Source of the DNA: Sulfurospirillum deleyianum DSM 6946
GTDB lineage: Bacteria; Campylobacterota; Campylobacteria; Campylobacterales; Sulfurospirillaceae
NCBI RefSeq assembly: GCF_000024885.1
Contig: NC_013512.1
Coordinates: 62,001 to 126,000, forward strand
DNA length: 64,000 nt
Reading direction: 5' to 3'
Shown one piece after another: positions 26,184-34,350 of this stretch. Numbering within the stretch: the first letter of the stretch is position 1; each line of letters opens with the position of its first letter. The position numbers and the translations under genes were made by a program. Below the pieces are notes generated by a model that ran no database searches, was not told the DNA's origin, and worked only from the letters and a program-made list of their open reading frames with translations.

Positions 26184-27116
26184 ATGAAAATAGTCTGTTT
26201 GGATGCAAAAACATTGGGTGATGATGCGGATTTAACGCTCTTCTCACAGTTTGGCGTGTTTGAAGCCTTTGATACAACTTCTCTTGAAGAGCGCATCGAA
26301 CACATCGGTGATGCAAAAATTGTGCTCACCAATAAAGTGTTGATTGACAAAGAGGTGATGGATGCATGTCCCAATTTAGGACTCATTTGCATTACTGCTA
26401 CGGGCATGAACAATGTTGATTTGGAGTATGCAAAGCATAAAGGAATTATGGTTAAAAATGTTGCGGGGTATTCTACGGCGTCCGTGGCACAAACAACACT
26501 GATGTTAGCGCTTAATTTGTTAGGAAAACTTGCCTATTACGATGCGTATGTAAAATCGGGCGAATGGGTTAAAAGCCCTATTTTTACCCATTTAGCTCAG
26601 CCTTTTTCTGAAATCAAAGGGAAACGTTGGGGCATCATTGGGTTAGGAAATATTGGTAAAGAAGTCGCTAACATTGCCACAGCGTTTGGGGCGGAAGTGC
26701 TCTATTATTCGACCAGTGGCGCCAATCATAATGGCACGTATCGACAGGTTTCTTTAGATGAGATGATGCAAACGTGCGAGATTGTCTCCATTCATGCCCC
26801 CTTGAATGAGAAAACACGCTATTTGGTGAGCAAAGAGCAATTACTTATGATGAAAAAAGGTGCCATCCTGATTAACGTGGGGCGTGGAGGCATTGTGCAT
26901 GAGGGTGATTTGGCAGAAGCGATGGATAGCAAAGAGCTTTTTGTAGGGCTTGATGTTTTAGAAAAAGAGCCCATGGAAGCGAATCATCCGCTTTTACATG
27001 TAAAGCATCCTGAACGCTTGATAATTACACCGCATGTTGCGTGGGCAAGTGTGGAAGCAAGGCGTGAGCTGATTCGTTTGGTGGGTGAAAATATCAAAGA
27101 TTTTTTAAGACAATAA
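26184..27116 (+). CDS. D-2-hydroxyacid dehydrogenase
   Basis: A 310-residue NAD(P)-dependent oxidoreductase that interconverts 2-oxo and D-2-hydroxy acids. The Rossmann motif is WGIIGLGNIGKEVAN (about 145-160). The catalytic Arg is in NVGRGGIVHEGDL, the Glu in LDVLEKEP and the His in ITPHVAWAS. The preceding GTG at 26181 is in frame, but the ATG at 26184 has better spacing from AAAGGA. The substrate (hydroxypyruvate, glyoxylate, pyruvate) is not determined. A TTACATGTAA copy (26994-27003) is read as LLHVKH. Confidence 0.9.
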   Translation: MKIVCLDAKTLGDDADLTLFSQFGVFEAFDTTSLEERIEHIGDAKIVLTNKVLIDKEVMDACPNLGLICITATGMNNVDLEYAKHKGIMVKNVAGYSTASVAQTTLMLALNLLGKLAYYDAYVKSGEWVKSPIFTHLAQPFSEIKGKRWGIIGLGNIGKEVANIATAFGAEVLYYSTSGANHNGTYRQVSLDEMMQTCEIVSIHAPLNEKTRYLVSKEQLLMMKKGAILINVGRGGIVHEGDLAEAMDSKELFVGLDVLEKEPMEANHPLLHVKHPERLIITPHVAWASVEARRELIRLVGENIKDFLRQ

Positions 27117-27125
27117 GGAGAAAAG

Positions 27126-27623
27126 ATGGCAAAAGAGCATAGTTTTGACATTAGTGCGGAGATTGACAAACAAAAGTTTAAAGATGCGTACGAACAAGCT
27201 AAAAAAGTCATTACCAATCGTTGGGATTTTAAAGGGGTGACGTGTGAGTTTGATCACAATGAGAAAGCCAAAACTGTTACCTTGATTACCACGACAGATT
27301 CAAAAGCCGATGCGATGGTTGATGCGTTGGTCTCTGAGGCGATTAAACGGGGCATTTCAGGTAAAGCGCTCAAAGAGCTCAAACGTGAACCTGCTGGTGG
27401 CGCAAAGGTAAAAGTAACGGTGAGTATTGTCGATGTGATTTCCAGTGATGATGCTAAAAAAATCGTCAAAGAGATTAAAGATTTGAAACTGAAAGTTCAA
27501 GCTTCTATTCGAGGTGATGTAGTCAGAGTTGAGGGCAAAAGCATTGATGATTTGCAAGAAGCCATTGCAGCGATTCGTGGGTGTGAATTTGACTTCCCTG
27601 TAAACTTTACCAATTTAAAATAA
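27126..27623 (+). CDS. yajQ: YajQ family nucleotide-binding protein
   Basis: A 165-residue two-domain protein of the YajQ/UPF0234 family, starting EHSFDISAEIDKQKFKDA and containing SKADAMVDALVSEAIKRG and ASIRGDVVRVEGKS. Some members bind cyclic di-GMP and modulate transcription; binding here is inferred from family only. It has a good AAGGAGAAAAG ribosome site and follows the dehydrogenase by 9 nt, as in Campylobacter. Confidence 0.92.
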   Translation: MAKEHSFDISAEIDKQKFKDAYEQAKKVITNRWDFKGVTCEFDHNEKAKTVTLITTTDSKADAMVDALVSEAIKRGISGKALKELKREPAGGAKVKVTVSIVDVISSDDAKKIVKEIKDLKLKVQASIRGDVVRVEGKSIDDLQEAIAAIRGCEFDFPVNFTNLK

Positions 27624-27626
27624 CGC

Positions 27627-27926
27627 ATGCAACCCATTCCTCCACGTATTGAAGTTGTCCCAAAAATCAAAGGGTTTTGGTGCAAAGTAGCGCAATATGT
27701 TTTGTATGGACTCTTAGCGCTGAGTCCGTGGGGTGTGGGTTTGTGGATTGGATATGCGTACAATATATGGGCAGGCATTGCGTTTTTTCTCTTTTTAACA
27801 CTCGTAAGCGGTGTGTTTAGCTCTAAAATGCGCATTGCTTCCATTCCCTTTGAACAACGTGAAATGAACTACTCGACCATGGCGATTGTCAAGTGGTATG
27901 TGGCAAAAAATATCTGTTTAGACTAA
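27627..27926 (+). CDS. Small membrane protein of unknown function
   Basis: A 99-residue protein with two adjacent hydrophobic segments (about 24-44 and 47-66) between short polar ends; the start MQPIPPRIEVVPKIKG and the end AIVKWYVAKNICLD are probably cytosolic. Not recognised. It lies 3 nt after yajQ and 9 nt before dgkA, so it is translated as part of that operon. Confidence 0.65.
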   Translation: MQPIPPRIEVVPKIKGFWCKVAQYVLYGLLALSPWGVGLWIGYAYNIWAGIAFFLFLTLVSGVFSSKMRIASIPFEQREMNYSTMAIVKWYVAKNICLD

Positions 27927-27935
27927 AGGCACTCT

Positions 27936-28298
27936 GTGAGAAATCAACCCAAATATCATTTTTTTAAAAATACAACTTATGCACTTAAAGGGCTTAGAGA
28001 TATTATTGCTCATGAGACATCGTTTCGTTTGGAGCTCATTTTGGTGCTTTTTTTAACCCCTGTTCTTTTTTTCATCCCTTTGGAGCTTAGTTATAAACTG
28101 TTGATGTTTATCGCTTTAATGGGAATGCCCATTGCTGAAGCAATGAACAGTGCGATTGAGCGGGTGACCGATTTGGTAACGCTTGAATACCATGAAATGG
28201 CAGGGCGTGCTAAAGATGCAGGCAGTGCGGTGGTTTTTTTAAGCATTGTTGTTTTTGTAGTGGTATGGTTTTTTTCGCTTTTAAAAGCTTACATGTAA
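27936..28298 (+). CDS. dgkA: Diacylglycerol kinase
   Basis: A 120-residue integral inner-membrane kinase that recycles diacylglycerol to phosphatidic acid. Three membrane helices are visible, and the conserved signature NSAIERVTDLVTLEYHEMAGRAKDAGSA matches E. coli DgkA in two halves. It uses a GTG start. Its last codons and stop (KAYM-stop) are supplied by a TTACATGTAA copy at 28289-28298, the one frame of that motif that ends translation. Confidence 0.92.
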   Translation: MRNQPKYHFFKNTTYALKGLRDIIAHETSFRLELILVLFLTPVLFFIPLELSYKLLMFIALMGMPIAEAMNSAIERVTDLVTLEYHEMAGRAKDAGSAVVFLSIVVFVVVWFFSLLKAYM

Positions 28299-28300
28299 TG

Positions 28301-28636
28301 CTATTTTAAACGCTCAAATACGTTATAGCGCTTCCAATACTCATCAATCGCAAGGTTAAGTTCATCCTCTTTTAAGGTACTTTTTTTCTTCACACCAAAG
28401 CGGTGAATGAGCCCATCTTGCAAAATAGAATGTTCTGCCTTTGGATTTTTAAGATAGGCGATCATGGCTTTTTTTACTTCGGCTTCTGAACTGTATTTTA
28501 AGAGATAACGGAAGAAAAATTTATCAATTTTAACAGCTAAATCTTCATGGCAAGGGATACAGTTACGCTCATAAATTGTTGGTTTTGCCCATAAAATTGT
28601 ACCAAGAACTAAAAAAAATAGACTCTTTTTTACCAT
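28301..28636 (-). CDS. Small periplasmic monohaem cytochrome c-like protein
   Basis: A 111-residue protein with signal peptide (MVKKSLFFLVLGTILWAKP) and one haem c motif CIPCH at about 26-30. The distal ligand is uncertain; Met and His occur later. It is the last gene of a - strand operon and overlaps the histidine kinase gene by 7 nt. Being coexpressed with a two-component system suggests a link to sensing or responding to redox conditions, which is inference. Confidence 0.78.
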   Translation of the reverse strand: MVKKSLFFLVLGTILWAKPTIYERNCIPCHEDLAVKIDKFFFRYLLKYSSEAEVKKAMIAYLKNPKAEHSILQDGLIHRFGVKKKSTLKEDELNLAIDEYWKRYNVFERLK

Positions 28637-29817
28637 GATATGCTCACTTTTGTTCCCTCATTGGGTTTGGATTCAATCTTTACATGTAACGCATACTCTT
28701 TGGCGATGGAAGCGACAATGTTCAGCCCTATTCCAAAGCCTCCGACACTTTTATCAAAACGACTGTAACGCTCAAACACTTGAGTAAGTTTACCCTCTTC
28801 TATGCCTCTGCCACTATCACTTACCCCAATACCCTCTTCGCTTAAACTGATATGAATGGTGCCTTTTGGAAGATTGTATTTGATAGCATTGGAGAGAATA
28901 TTATCCAGTAGTTTTGCCATTTTTTTTCGGTCAATGCTAAGGAAAATCCCCTCTTGAAGTGTGGTGCTAAGGGTGATTTTTTTAGATTCAAACAGGAGTG
29001 AAAAGTATTCCAGCCGTTCTTCAATAAGGCTTTTAAGCTCCACAGGTTCATCATGAGAGAGAAGATGGTGCGAAAGGACTAAATAGGTTAAATCATCATA
29101 CAGGTTAGAGATGGTTTTTGCCGCAATGCTCATACGTTTTATTTTTTTCGATAAGGCGCTATCAAGTGTTTCAAGTTCGATCATCTCTATGTTTGAGAGA
29201 ATGGCATTGATAGGGGTATTGAGTTCATGGGTGGTATCTTTGATAAAGCGATCCAGCAAGCCAATCGTTTCTCGCATAGGTCGTAACAGTAAATGCAGCA
29301 AAAAATAACCAATAACGCTTAAAATGGCAAATAAAAGTAAACCATAGAGTAAAAGCTTACGGTAAAGTTTGTGGTTCCATCCCTTTGGTTCAGGAACTTC
29401 AAGAGCAATATAACGTGCACCTAAATAGTAAGACTCAAGCTCTTTAATAAAATAAATAAATCCCTCTTTGAGATAAATATCCTCATAAAGATTGACTTTT
29501 TTAGCATGCAGAGTCGAGAAAATTTCCCTGAGGGAACTATCGTAAATAGCAGAGTTAAAACGTTCATCTCTTGGATAAGTTTGCTCTTTTTCAAAGTTTA
29601 CATGTAAAGATTTAAGCCGTGCAATTTGCTCATTGGTTAAGTTTGAGAGACTCTCTTTTTGGTTTTGTAGCATCAAATCACGCTCAAATCCATAGTATAA
29701 AAATGCTACAAACGCCAAAATAAGCAAGGTTAAAAAGGCATAAAGCCCTAAAAACGACCAGAGCGTTTTTTTCTCGCTAGAGCGTAAATTTATATCCCAA
29801 TTTTTTAATGCTAACAA
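28630..29817 (-). CDS. Sensor histidine kinase
   Basis: A 395-residue inner-membrane kinase. Transmembrane segments at about 20-42 and 160-182 enclose a ~115-residue periplasmic sensor region without a recognisable fold. No HAMP domain is obvious. The phospho-acceptor His is in DTTHELNTPINAIL, the N box is LDNILSNAIKYN, and the G boxes are GVSDSGRGIEE and GGFGIGLNIV. It overlaps its response regulator gene by 41 nt. Two TTACATGTAA copies (28680-28689 and 29598-29607) are read as LHVK and LHVN. Confidence 0.9.
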   Translation of the reverse strand: MLALKNWDINLRSSEKKTLWSFLGLYAFLTLLILAFVAFLYYGFERDLMLQNQKESLSNLTNEQIARLKSLHVNFEKEQTYPRDERFNSAIYDSSLREIFSTLHAKKVNLYEDIYLKEGFIYFIKELESYYLGARYIALEVPEPKGWNHKLYRKLLLYGLLLFAILSVIGYFLLHLLLRPMRETIGLLDRFIKDTTHELNTPINAILSNIEMIELETLDSALSKKIKRMSIAAKTISNLYDDLTYLVLSHHLLSHDEPVELKSLIEERLEYFSLLFESKKITLSTTLQEGIFLSIDRKKMAKLLDNILSNAIKYNLPKGTIHISLSEEGIGVSDSGRGIEEGKLTQVFERYSRFDKSVGGFGIGLNIVASIAKEYALHVKIESKPNEGTKVSISW

Positions 29818-30445
29818 TCTGTTCTTTCCCTATGAGTTTGCGAAGATTTTTAATGTAGGTGCGAAGTGCTTCGTCACTGCCTTGTTCGTTATATTCCCAT
29901 AAATGCGCTATTAAGGTCTCATGACTGATAATTTCATTTTTCTTTTGCAAAAAGAGTTTGAGCAGTTTAGACTCTTTGTTTTGAAGTTGAATAGGCGAAT
30001 GGTTGATAAAAAGCTGATGGTTTTGCGGGTCGTAGGTACAAGTATCATTGAGAATAATATGGCGTGTATGTGCGTGAAAAAATTCCCGTTTTAAAAGTGT
30101 GTCAATGCGAAAAAGAAGCTCTTTAAGGGCAAAAGGTTTACGCAAATAATCATCACAACCGCTCTCATACCCATGCTCCAAATCTTCAATGGCATTGAGT
30201 GAGGTGAGAAAAATAGCAGGGGTTGTGTTTCCTTGAAGGCGGCATTTTTTTAAGAGTTCAAAGCCATTTTGGGTGGGGACATTGACATCGAGTAAAAAGA
30301 GGTCAAAATGTTTTTCATAGATTTTTTCTTCTGCTTCTTCACCATCATACACCGGTGTGACTTCAAAGCCTTTGGATTCTAAAAATTCACACACCGTTTC
30401 GCTAAGGTTTGTATCATCCTCTAAAAGTAAAAGTCTATTCTTCAC
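29777..30445 (-). CDS. OmpR-family response regulator
   Basis: A 222-residue regulator: receiver domain (RLLLLEDDTNLSE, phospho-acceptor Asp in LFLLDVNVP, Lys in YLRKPF) and a C-terminal winged helix (about 130-222) ending IVSIKKLGYKFTL. The GTG at 30445 is preferred, because upstream codons are the 3' end of the DUF1104 gene in another frame. It pairs with the overlapping kinase. Confidence 0.9.
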   Translation of the reverse strand: MKNRLLLLEDDTNLSETVCEFLESKGFEVTPVYDGEEAEEKIYEKHFDLFLLDVNVPTQNGFELLKKCRLQGNTTPAIFLTSLNAIEDLEHGYESGCDDYLRKPFALKELLFRIDTLLKREFFHAHTRHIILNDTCTYDPQNHQLFINHSPIQLQNKESKLLKLFLQKKNEIISHETLIAHLWEYNEQGSDEALRTYIKNLRKLIGKEQIVSIKKLGYKFTL

Positions 30446-30653
30446 TTTTTTGCCTTTTCCATGCTTCATAGAGTGCTTTTTGCTCTTCACTCATGCTCTC
30501 TTCACGACGGGTAAGCTCTTTTAAAAAACGCTCCTCTTTTTGTGGTTCAACGTATCCCAAAAGGGCGATGAGCTCTTCGGTACTCATTTCACTAAAGTCT
30601 GTTTTTGCCATCAGTGTCAGTGTACATAGTATGAAGAAGAGCACTTTTTTCAT
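30435..30653 (-). CDS. DUF1104-like small exported protein
   Basis: A 72-residue protein with a signal peptide (MKKVLFFILCTLTLMAKT) and a short helical mature part (DFSEMSTEELIALLGYV, then RREESMSEEQKALYEAW) resembling the DUF1104 proteins of Campylobacterota, whose function is unknown. Charge pattern and size resemble periplasmic adaptor proteins that modulate sensor kinases; that role is inference from its position before the response regulator. It starts 2 nt after the lipoprotein gene. Confidence 0.65.
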   Translation of the reverse strand: MKKVLFFILCTLTLMAKTDFSEMSTEELIALLGYVEPQKEERFLKELTRREESMSEEQKALYEAWKRQKSEE

Positions 30654-30655
30654 CG

Positions 30656-31252
30656 TTACTTGCGTACCTCATTGATCCATACGGCCAATTCTTGAATGAC
30701 CTCAGCCGTGGCGAGATTAAATGCTTCTACGGTTCCTGCTGCGCCATTGGTATTTGTAACGGGTTGTTTAGAAGAGAGACGAACACTTCCTAATACCTCT
30801 CCACTTTTAAGCTCCACCAGACGTACTCGAAGGCTCACATATACGTGCGATTTTTCATTTTCATCAAACACTTCTTCAAAATTTTGAAGGACAGACTCCA
30901 AAACAAGGTTATTCGATGCCATAGATGTGCCTGAGATAACTGATTCAAAATGGTTTTGGTCTTGCAGTGCTTCGGTGATGAGGTGTTGGAGTTTTAGGCT
31001 AGGTGTTTCGCTCCATGTTCCGTATTTGTACGGCAAAATCGCCCCACCCTTTTTGTACTGAATGGCACGTGAATTGAGTCCACTGGGTGTATCAATACGT
31101 GCGATTTTAAGGACATCATTGGTGTGTGTGGTAAAACGTTTGAGTTGAACCATGGGCTCAAGGGAGTAGTTATAAGGCTTGAGTGTTGTCTCTTTGAAGC
31201 TACATCCACTTAAAAGAAAAAGCGCACAGAGTCCTAAAAGTTCTTTTTTCAT
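30656..31252 (-). CDS. ABC transporter auxiliary lipoprotein of the MCE system (PqiC/DUF330-like)
   Basis: A 198-residue lipoprotein with lipobox LLSGC (Cys17). The mature part has the pattern of ABC transport auxiliary lipoproteins that accompany MCE operons (DVLKIARIDTPSGLNSRAIQYKKGG, YKYGTWSETPSLKLQHLI). It probably sits in the outer membrane inner leaflet and completes the lipid pathway. AAAGGATGG precedes the ATG. The frame runs 55 codons further upstream with no stop, but those codons lie in hairpin-rich intergenic DNA and precede the signal peptide. Confidence 0.82.
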   Translation of the reverse strand: MKKELLGLCALFLLSGCSFKETTLKPYNYSLEPMVQLKRFTTHTNDVLKIARIDTPSGLNSRAIQYKKGGAILPYKYGTWSETPSLKLQHLITEALQDQNHFESVISGTSMASNNLVLESVLQNFEEVFDENEKSHVYVSLRVRLVELKSGEVLGSVRLSSKQPVTNTNGAAGTVEAFNLATAEVIQELAVWINEVRK

Positions 31253-31409
31253 TATCCATCCTTTTTTATTATAAGAGTTCTTACAGAACTCTTGATATGC
31301 CTTAAAGCAAAAAGCTCTAAAGGCTACGTTAAAACGGGGGCTTCTTAGGCTAAAAGCCCACGCACCCTTGGTGCTTTTCTTTCTTACACAATGAATTTTG
31401 CAAGAAAGT
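31253..31409. repeat. Hairpin-rich intercistronic element in the MCE operon
   Basis: The gap between mlaD and the lipoprotein gene holds three inverted repeats: AAGAGTTCT-TAC-AGAACTCTT (31273-31293), GGGCTT/AAGCCC (31338-31359) and GCACC-CTT-GGTGC (31362-31374, followed by TTTTCTTTC on the + strand). One frame is open throughout by chance. It could be a dispersed palindromic repeat, an RNA stabiliser or an attenuator; a genome-wide search would tell. Confidence 0.5.
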
Positions 31410-32360
31410 CTATTCATGAGGTGCGGGTTCTATGGTTTCTGCTTTAAAGAGAAGATCACTAGGACTCTCTTTGAGGTTACGGACTAAGTCTTTGGTTTCA
31501 TTAAGAACGAGATGTAACTCTTCAAGCGTTTGTTGAAGGGGTAAGAGGTTTTCTTTGACCAAAAGATCCATGTCAAAGGAGCCTTTTTCTAATTTTTGAT
31601 TGAGCCCATTCATAACGGTATTGACACTTTTAGCGGCTTCTCGCACATTATCCATTGTATCAATACCTGTATTATCAATCGCGGAGGTAAAAGAGTGCGA
31701 CATAGCTTGAATGCCTTTTGCTGCTTCAATAGACTCTTTGAGGAGTTGGTTAATCTCTTTGTTTTGTGCTTCAAGATTTGCCATGGTTTTGCTGGTTGAT
31801 TCAGAAACTTTAGCGCTGTTTTCTAAAATAGCTTCAAAATTTTTGAGGTTTTTATCACTCATAATATTCTCTGCACGCTCAAAAATTTGTTCAGCTTTGG
31901 TACTCAATGAGGTGATGGTCTTATCCAGACGTGAAAAGGTAGAAGGGCGAGAGTAGATAATGCCATACTCCTCTTTTGTATCTCCCGTTTTAAGCTCTTT
32001 GGAGTGATTGATGCTTCCTTGAAGTTGAATGTAGCTGAGTCCTGTAATGCCCTGTGCTTCAATAATAGCATAGGTACTCTCTTTAATGGGTGCGTCTTCT
32101 TGCACACGAATGGTGACTAAAACTTCTTCAGCGTTTTTAGGGTTGATATTAATATCCCTAACCTCACCAATTTGCACACCATGCAATTTTACAGGAGCTT
32201 TTTCATTCAGCCCTGAGACAGACTCTTTGGTTGCCACTTGGTAAAATTTAAAACTTCCCTCATCCGAGTAACGCCCCAACCAGACAATTGAGACAACACT
32301 GCCAATGAGCAAAACAAAAACAAAGGCTCCAACTAAAATGTAACTTAAACGATTTTCCAT
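31410..32360 (-). CDS. mlaD: MCE-domain lipid-transport protein (MlaD-like)
   Basis: A 316-residue protein with one N-terminal membrane anchor (about 7-28) and an MCE domain (about 38-115: YQVATKESVSGLNEKAPVKL, VQIGEVRDI). A long helical coiled-coil tail (about 150-300) probably spans part of the periplasm. It carries lipids between membranes with MlaE/MlaF. It is 7 nt downstream of the ATPase gene. No cytoplasmic STAS protein gene is needed, since STAS is fused to the permease. Confidence 0.88.
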   Translation of the reverse strand: MENRLSYILVGAFVFVLLIGSVVSIVWLGRYSDEGSFKFYQVATKESVSGLNEKAPVKLHGVQIGEVRDININPKNAEEVLVTIRVQEDAPIKESTYAIIEAQGITGLSYIQLQGSINHSKELKTGDTKEEYGIIYSRPSTFSRLDKTITSLSTKAEQIFERAENIMSDKNLKNFEAILENSAKVSESTSKTMANLEAQNKEINQLLKESIEAAKGIQAMSHSFTSAIDNTGIDTMDNVREAAKSVNTVMNGLNQKLEKGSFDMDLLVKENLLPLQQTLEELHLVLNETKDLVRNLKESPSDLLFKAETIEPAPHE

Positions 32361-32367
32361 CTCTGCC

Positions 32368-33102
32368 TCAACTTAAAAAATTTTTCAATGCTTCATTGTG
32401 GGTCTCTTTCAATGATGCCATTGTACCTTCAAATAACACTTTTTTATCCCCTAAAATAATAAAACGATCCAACACATTGGCAATGGTCTCTTTATCGTGA
32501 GTAACCATCACCACCGTAATGCCTAACGTATCTCTTAATGTAACAATCAGCTCATCAAAGGCTCTTGCACTTTGTGGATCCAGCCCTGAGGTAGGCTCAT
32601 CTAAAAAAAGAAGCTTCGGATCAAGGGCGAGTGCCCGTGCAAGGGCGGCTCTTTTTTTCATTCCGCCACTGAGTTCTGAGGGATACATAGTGGCTACTTT
32701 TGAAGGAAGCCCAACCATAGAGAGTTTCATAAGGGCTGATTTTTCAATCAGCCAATCGGGCAGGTTCGTGTACTCTTTCATGGCAATGCTCACATTTTCC
32801 AAAATGGTTAAAGAGGTAAAAAGTGCACCAAACTGAAACAATACACCCCATTGCCTACGCAAACGCTCCGCCATTTTAAAAGAAGTGGTGGTAACATTGG
32901 TTCCTAAAATAGTGATGGAACCTTCGCTGATTTTTTGAAGCAAAATCATCTCTCGAAGCAGGGTCGTTTTACCACTGCCACTACCCCCTAAAAGCCCAAA
33001 AATTTCCCCTTTTGAGATTTTAAAACTCACTCCTTCGTGAATGGTGTGTCTGCCAAAACGTGTAATGACATCTTTGGCTTCAATGAGTGTACCATTTTTC
33101 AT
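32368..33102 (-). CDS. mlaF: MCE/Mla-system ABC ATPase (MlaF-like)
   Basis: A 244-residue ATPase with Walker A GLLGGSGSGKTTLL, signature LSGGMKKRAALARALALDP and Walker B LLFLDEPTSGLDP. The Met-Lys-Lys in the signature segment is usual for MlaF types. The ATG at 33102 overlaps the permease stop (ATGA); the longer frame upstream is a shadow. The Campylobacter counterpart of this ATPase is known as the invasion-associated marker IamA. Confidence 0.9.
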   Translation of the reverse strand: MKNGTLIEAKDVITRFGRHTIHEGVSFKISKGEIFGLLGGSGSGKTTLLREMILLQKISEGSITILGTNVTTTSFKMAERLRRQWGVLFQFGALFTSLTILENVSIAMKEYTNLPDWLIEKSALMKLSMVGLPSKVATMYPSELSGGMKKRAALARALALDPKLLFLDEPTSGLDPQSARAFDELIVTLRDTLGITVVMVTHDKETIANVLDRFIILGDKKVLFEGTMASLKETHNEALKNFLS

Positions 33103-34229
33103 AATTTTAGCTCCGTTAAAAAGACGGAGATAAGCGCATCCATCGCAATCACCCAAAAGATGGCATTGACCACGCTGATGGTGGTGTATTTTCCCACACT
33201 CTCAGTATTGCTCGTGATTTGAAAACCACGAAAACAGCCAATGGTTGCAATAATACACCCAAAAATAGGCGCTTTAACCAATCCAATAACAAGGTGCTTT
33301 AACGCAACAGTCTCCTTAATACGGTCGATAAACTCTACAAAGCTGACATCTAATCGAGTAGAAGCGATAACCATGCCTCCAAACGTAGAGACAACATCAG
33401 CAAAAAAGACTAAGAGAGGCAGTGAAATAATCAGCGCAAATAAGCGAGGAAGCACCAAAAAATTCCAAGGTGAAAAGCCCATAGAGCTCATCGCATCAAT
33501 CTCATCGGTCAGTTTCATCACCCCAATTTGTGCTGTGTACGAAGAAGCACTACGCCCCGCAACAACAATGGCGGTGAGCAAAGGGGCAAGTTCTCGCACC
33601 GCTGAGATGGTAATCATCTCAACAATGAAAATATTAGCACCAAATTTTTCTAACTGCGATGCACCTTGATAGGCAATGACCACACCAATTAAAAATGAGG
33701 TCAGCAAAATAATAGGAATCGCACCAGCTCCACTTTGCTCAATGTGATAGAGCGTGGCTTTAAGACGGATATTTGCAGGTTTGAAAAAAAGAGCACCGAT
33801 GGCGTGTGAAAGCTCTCCTGTGAAAGAGAAAAAAGAGGCAAGGGTTTTGTAGCCTTCCATCATTGTTCTGCCCACATTTTCAAGAAAAGAGAGCACCATT
33901 CTCTCTTTTTTAGGACGAGGCACTTCGTGGGGATAGTGTGTTTGGCAGATAGAAAAAAGAGTTTTAAATGCGTCACTTGCACCTGTAGTCTGTACAATGC
34001 AGTATTCTTTTTCGAGTTTTTTAATGTGATGCAGTAGCAGCATAATGCCATGTGTATCAAATGTTTCAATACTACTAAAGTCAAACGTATAAGAAGCGTG
34101 AGGTTTACATGTAAGGCTCGTAAAAGCGCTTTGAAGCAGCGGAACTGACTCTTTGACCCACTTGCCCCGTACTATGACACTAAACCCTTCAGAGTTTTGT
34201 GAGACAAGAAGCGGAGGCTGTTTTTTCAT
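33099..34229 (-). CDS. mlaE: MCE/Mla-system permease with N-terminal STAS domain
   Basis: A 376-residue fusion. Residues 1-105 form a STAS-like domain (FDFSSIETFDTHGIMLLLHHIKK) and residues 140-376 the MlaE/YrbE permease (SGAGAIPIILLTSFLIGVV, ELAPLLTAIVVAGRSASSY, TDEIDAMSSMG). The ATG at 34229 is used with AGG upstream; a TTG three codons earlier is possible. It is the first gene of the - strand operon. A TTACATGTAA copy (34105-34114) is read as LTCK, the less common frame. Confidence 0.9.
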   Translation of the reverse strand: MKKQPPLLVSQNSEGFSVIVRGKWVKESVPLLQSAFTSLTCKPHASYTFDFSSIETFDTHGIMLLLHHIKKLEKEYCIVQTTGASDAFKTLFSICQTHYPHEVPRPKKERMVLSFLENVGRTMMEGYKTLASFFSFTGELSHAIGALFFKPANIRLKATLYHIEQSGAGAIPIILLTSFLIGVVIAYQGASQLEKFGANIFIVEMITISAVRELAPLLTAIVVAGRSASSYTAQIGVMKLTDEIDAMSSMGFSPWNFLVLPRLFALIISLPLLVFFADVVSTFGGMVIASTRLDVSFVEFIDRIKETVALKHLVIGLVKAPIFGCIIATIGCFRGFQITSNTESVGKYTTISVVNAIFWVIAMDALISVFLTELKL

Positions 34230-34263
34230 CGCTTGCAACCTGTTTTTTATTTGTTAGATTTTT

Positions 34264-34269
34264 ATTATA
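34264..34269 (-). promoter_or_regulatory. -10 box of the MCE operon
   Basis: Minus-strand TATGTTATAATAAAA has a perfect TATAAT with an extended TG, 35 nt upstream of the mlaE ATG. No convincing -35 hexamer is present, which is common in Campylobacterota. Confidence 0.55.
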
Positions 34270-34350
34270 ACATAAGGTGAGTAAGGGTGAAATTTTGTAG
34301 TTTTTGTGGGAGAAAAAGCGTTACATGTAAAGATGAAAACACACCACTAC

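Noticed and set aside
31253-31417. In-frame extension of the MCE lipoprotein gene by 55 codons
   Set aside because: It precedes a complete lipoprotein signal peptide with a good ribosome site and lies in hairpin-rich DNA, so it is most likely untranslated.
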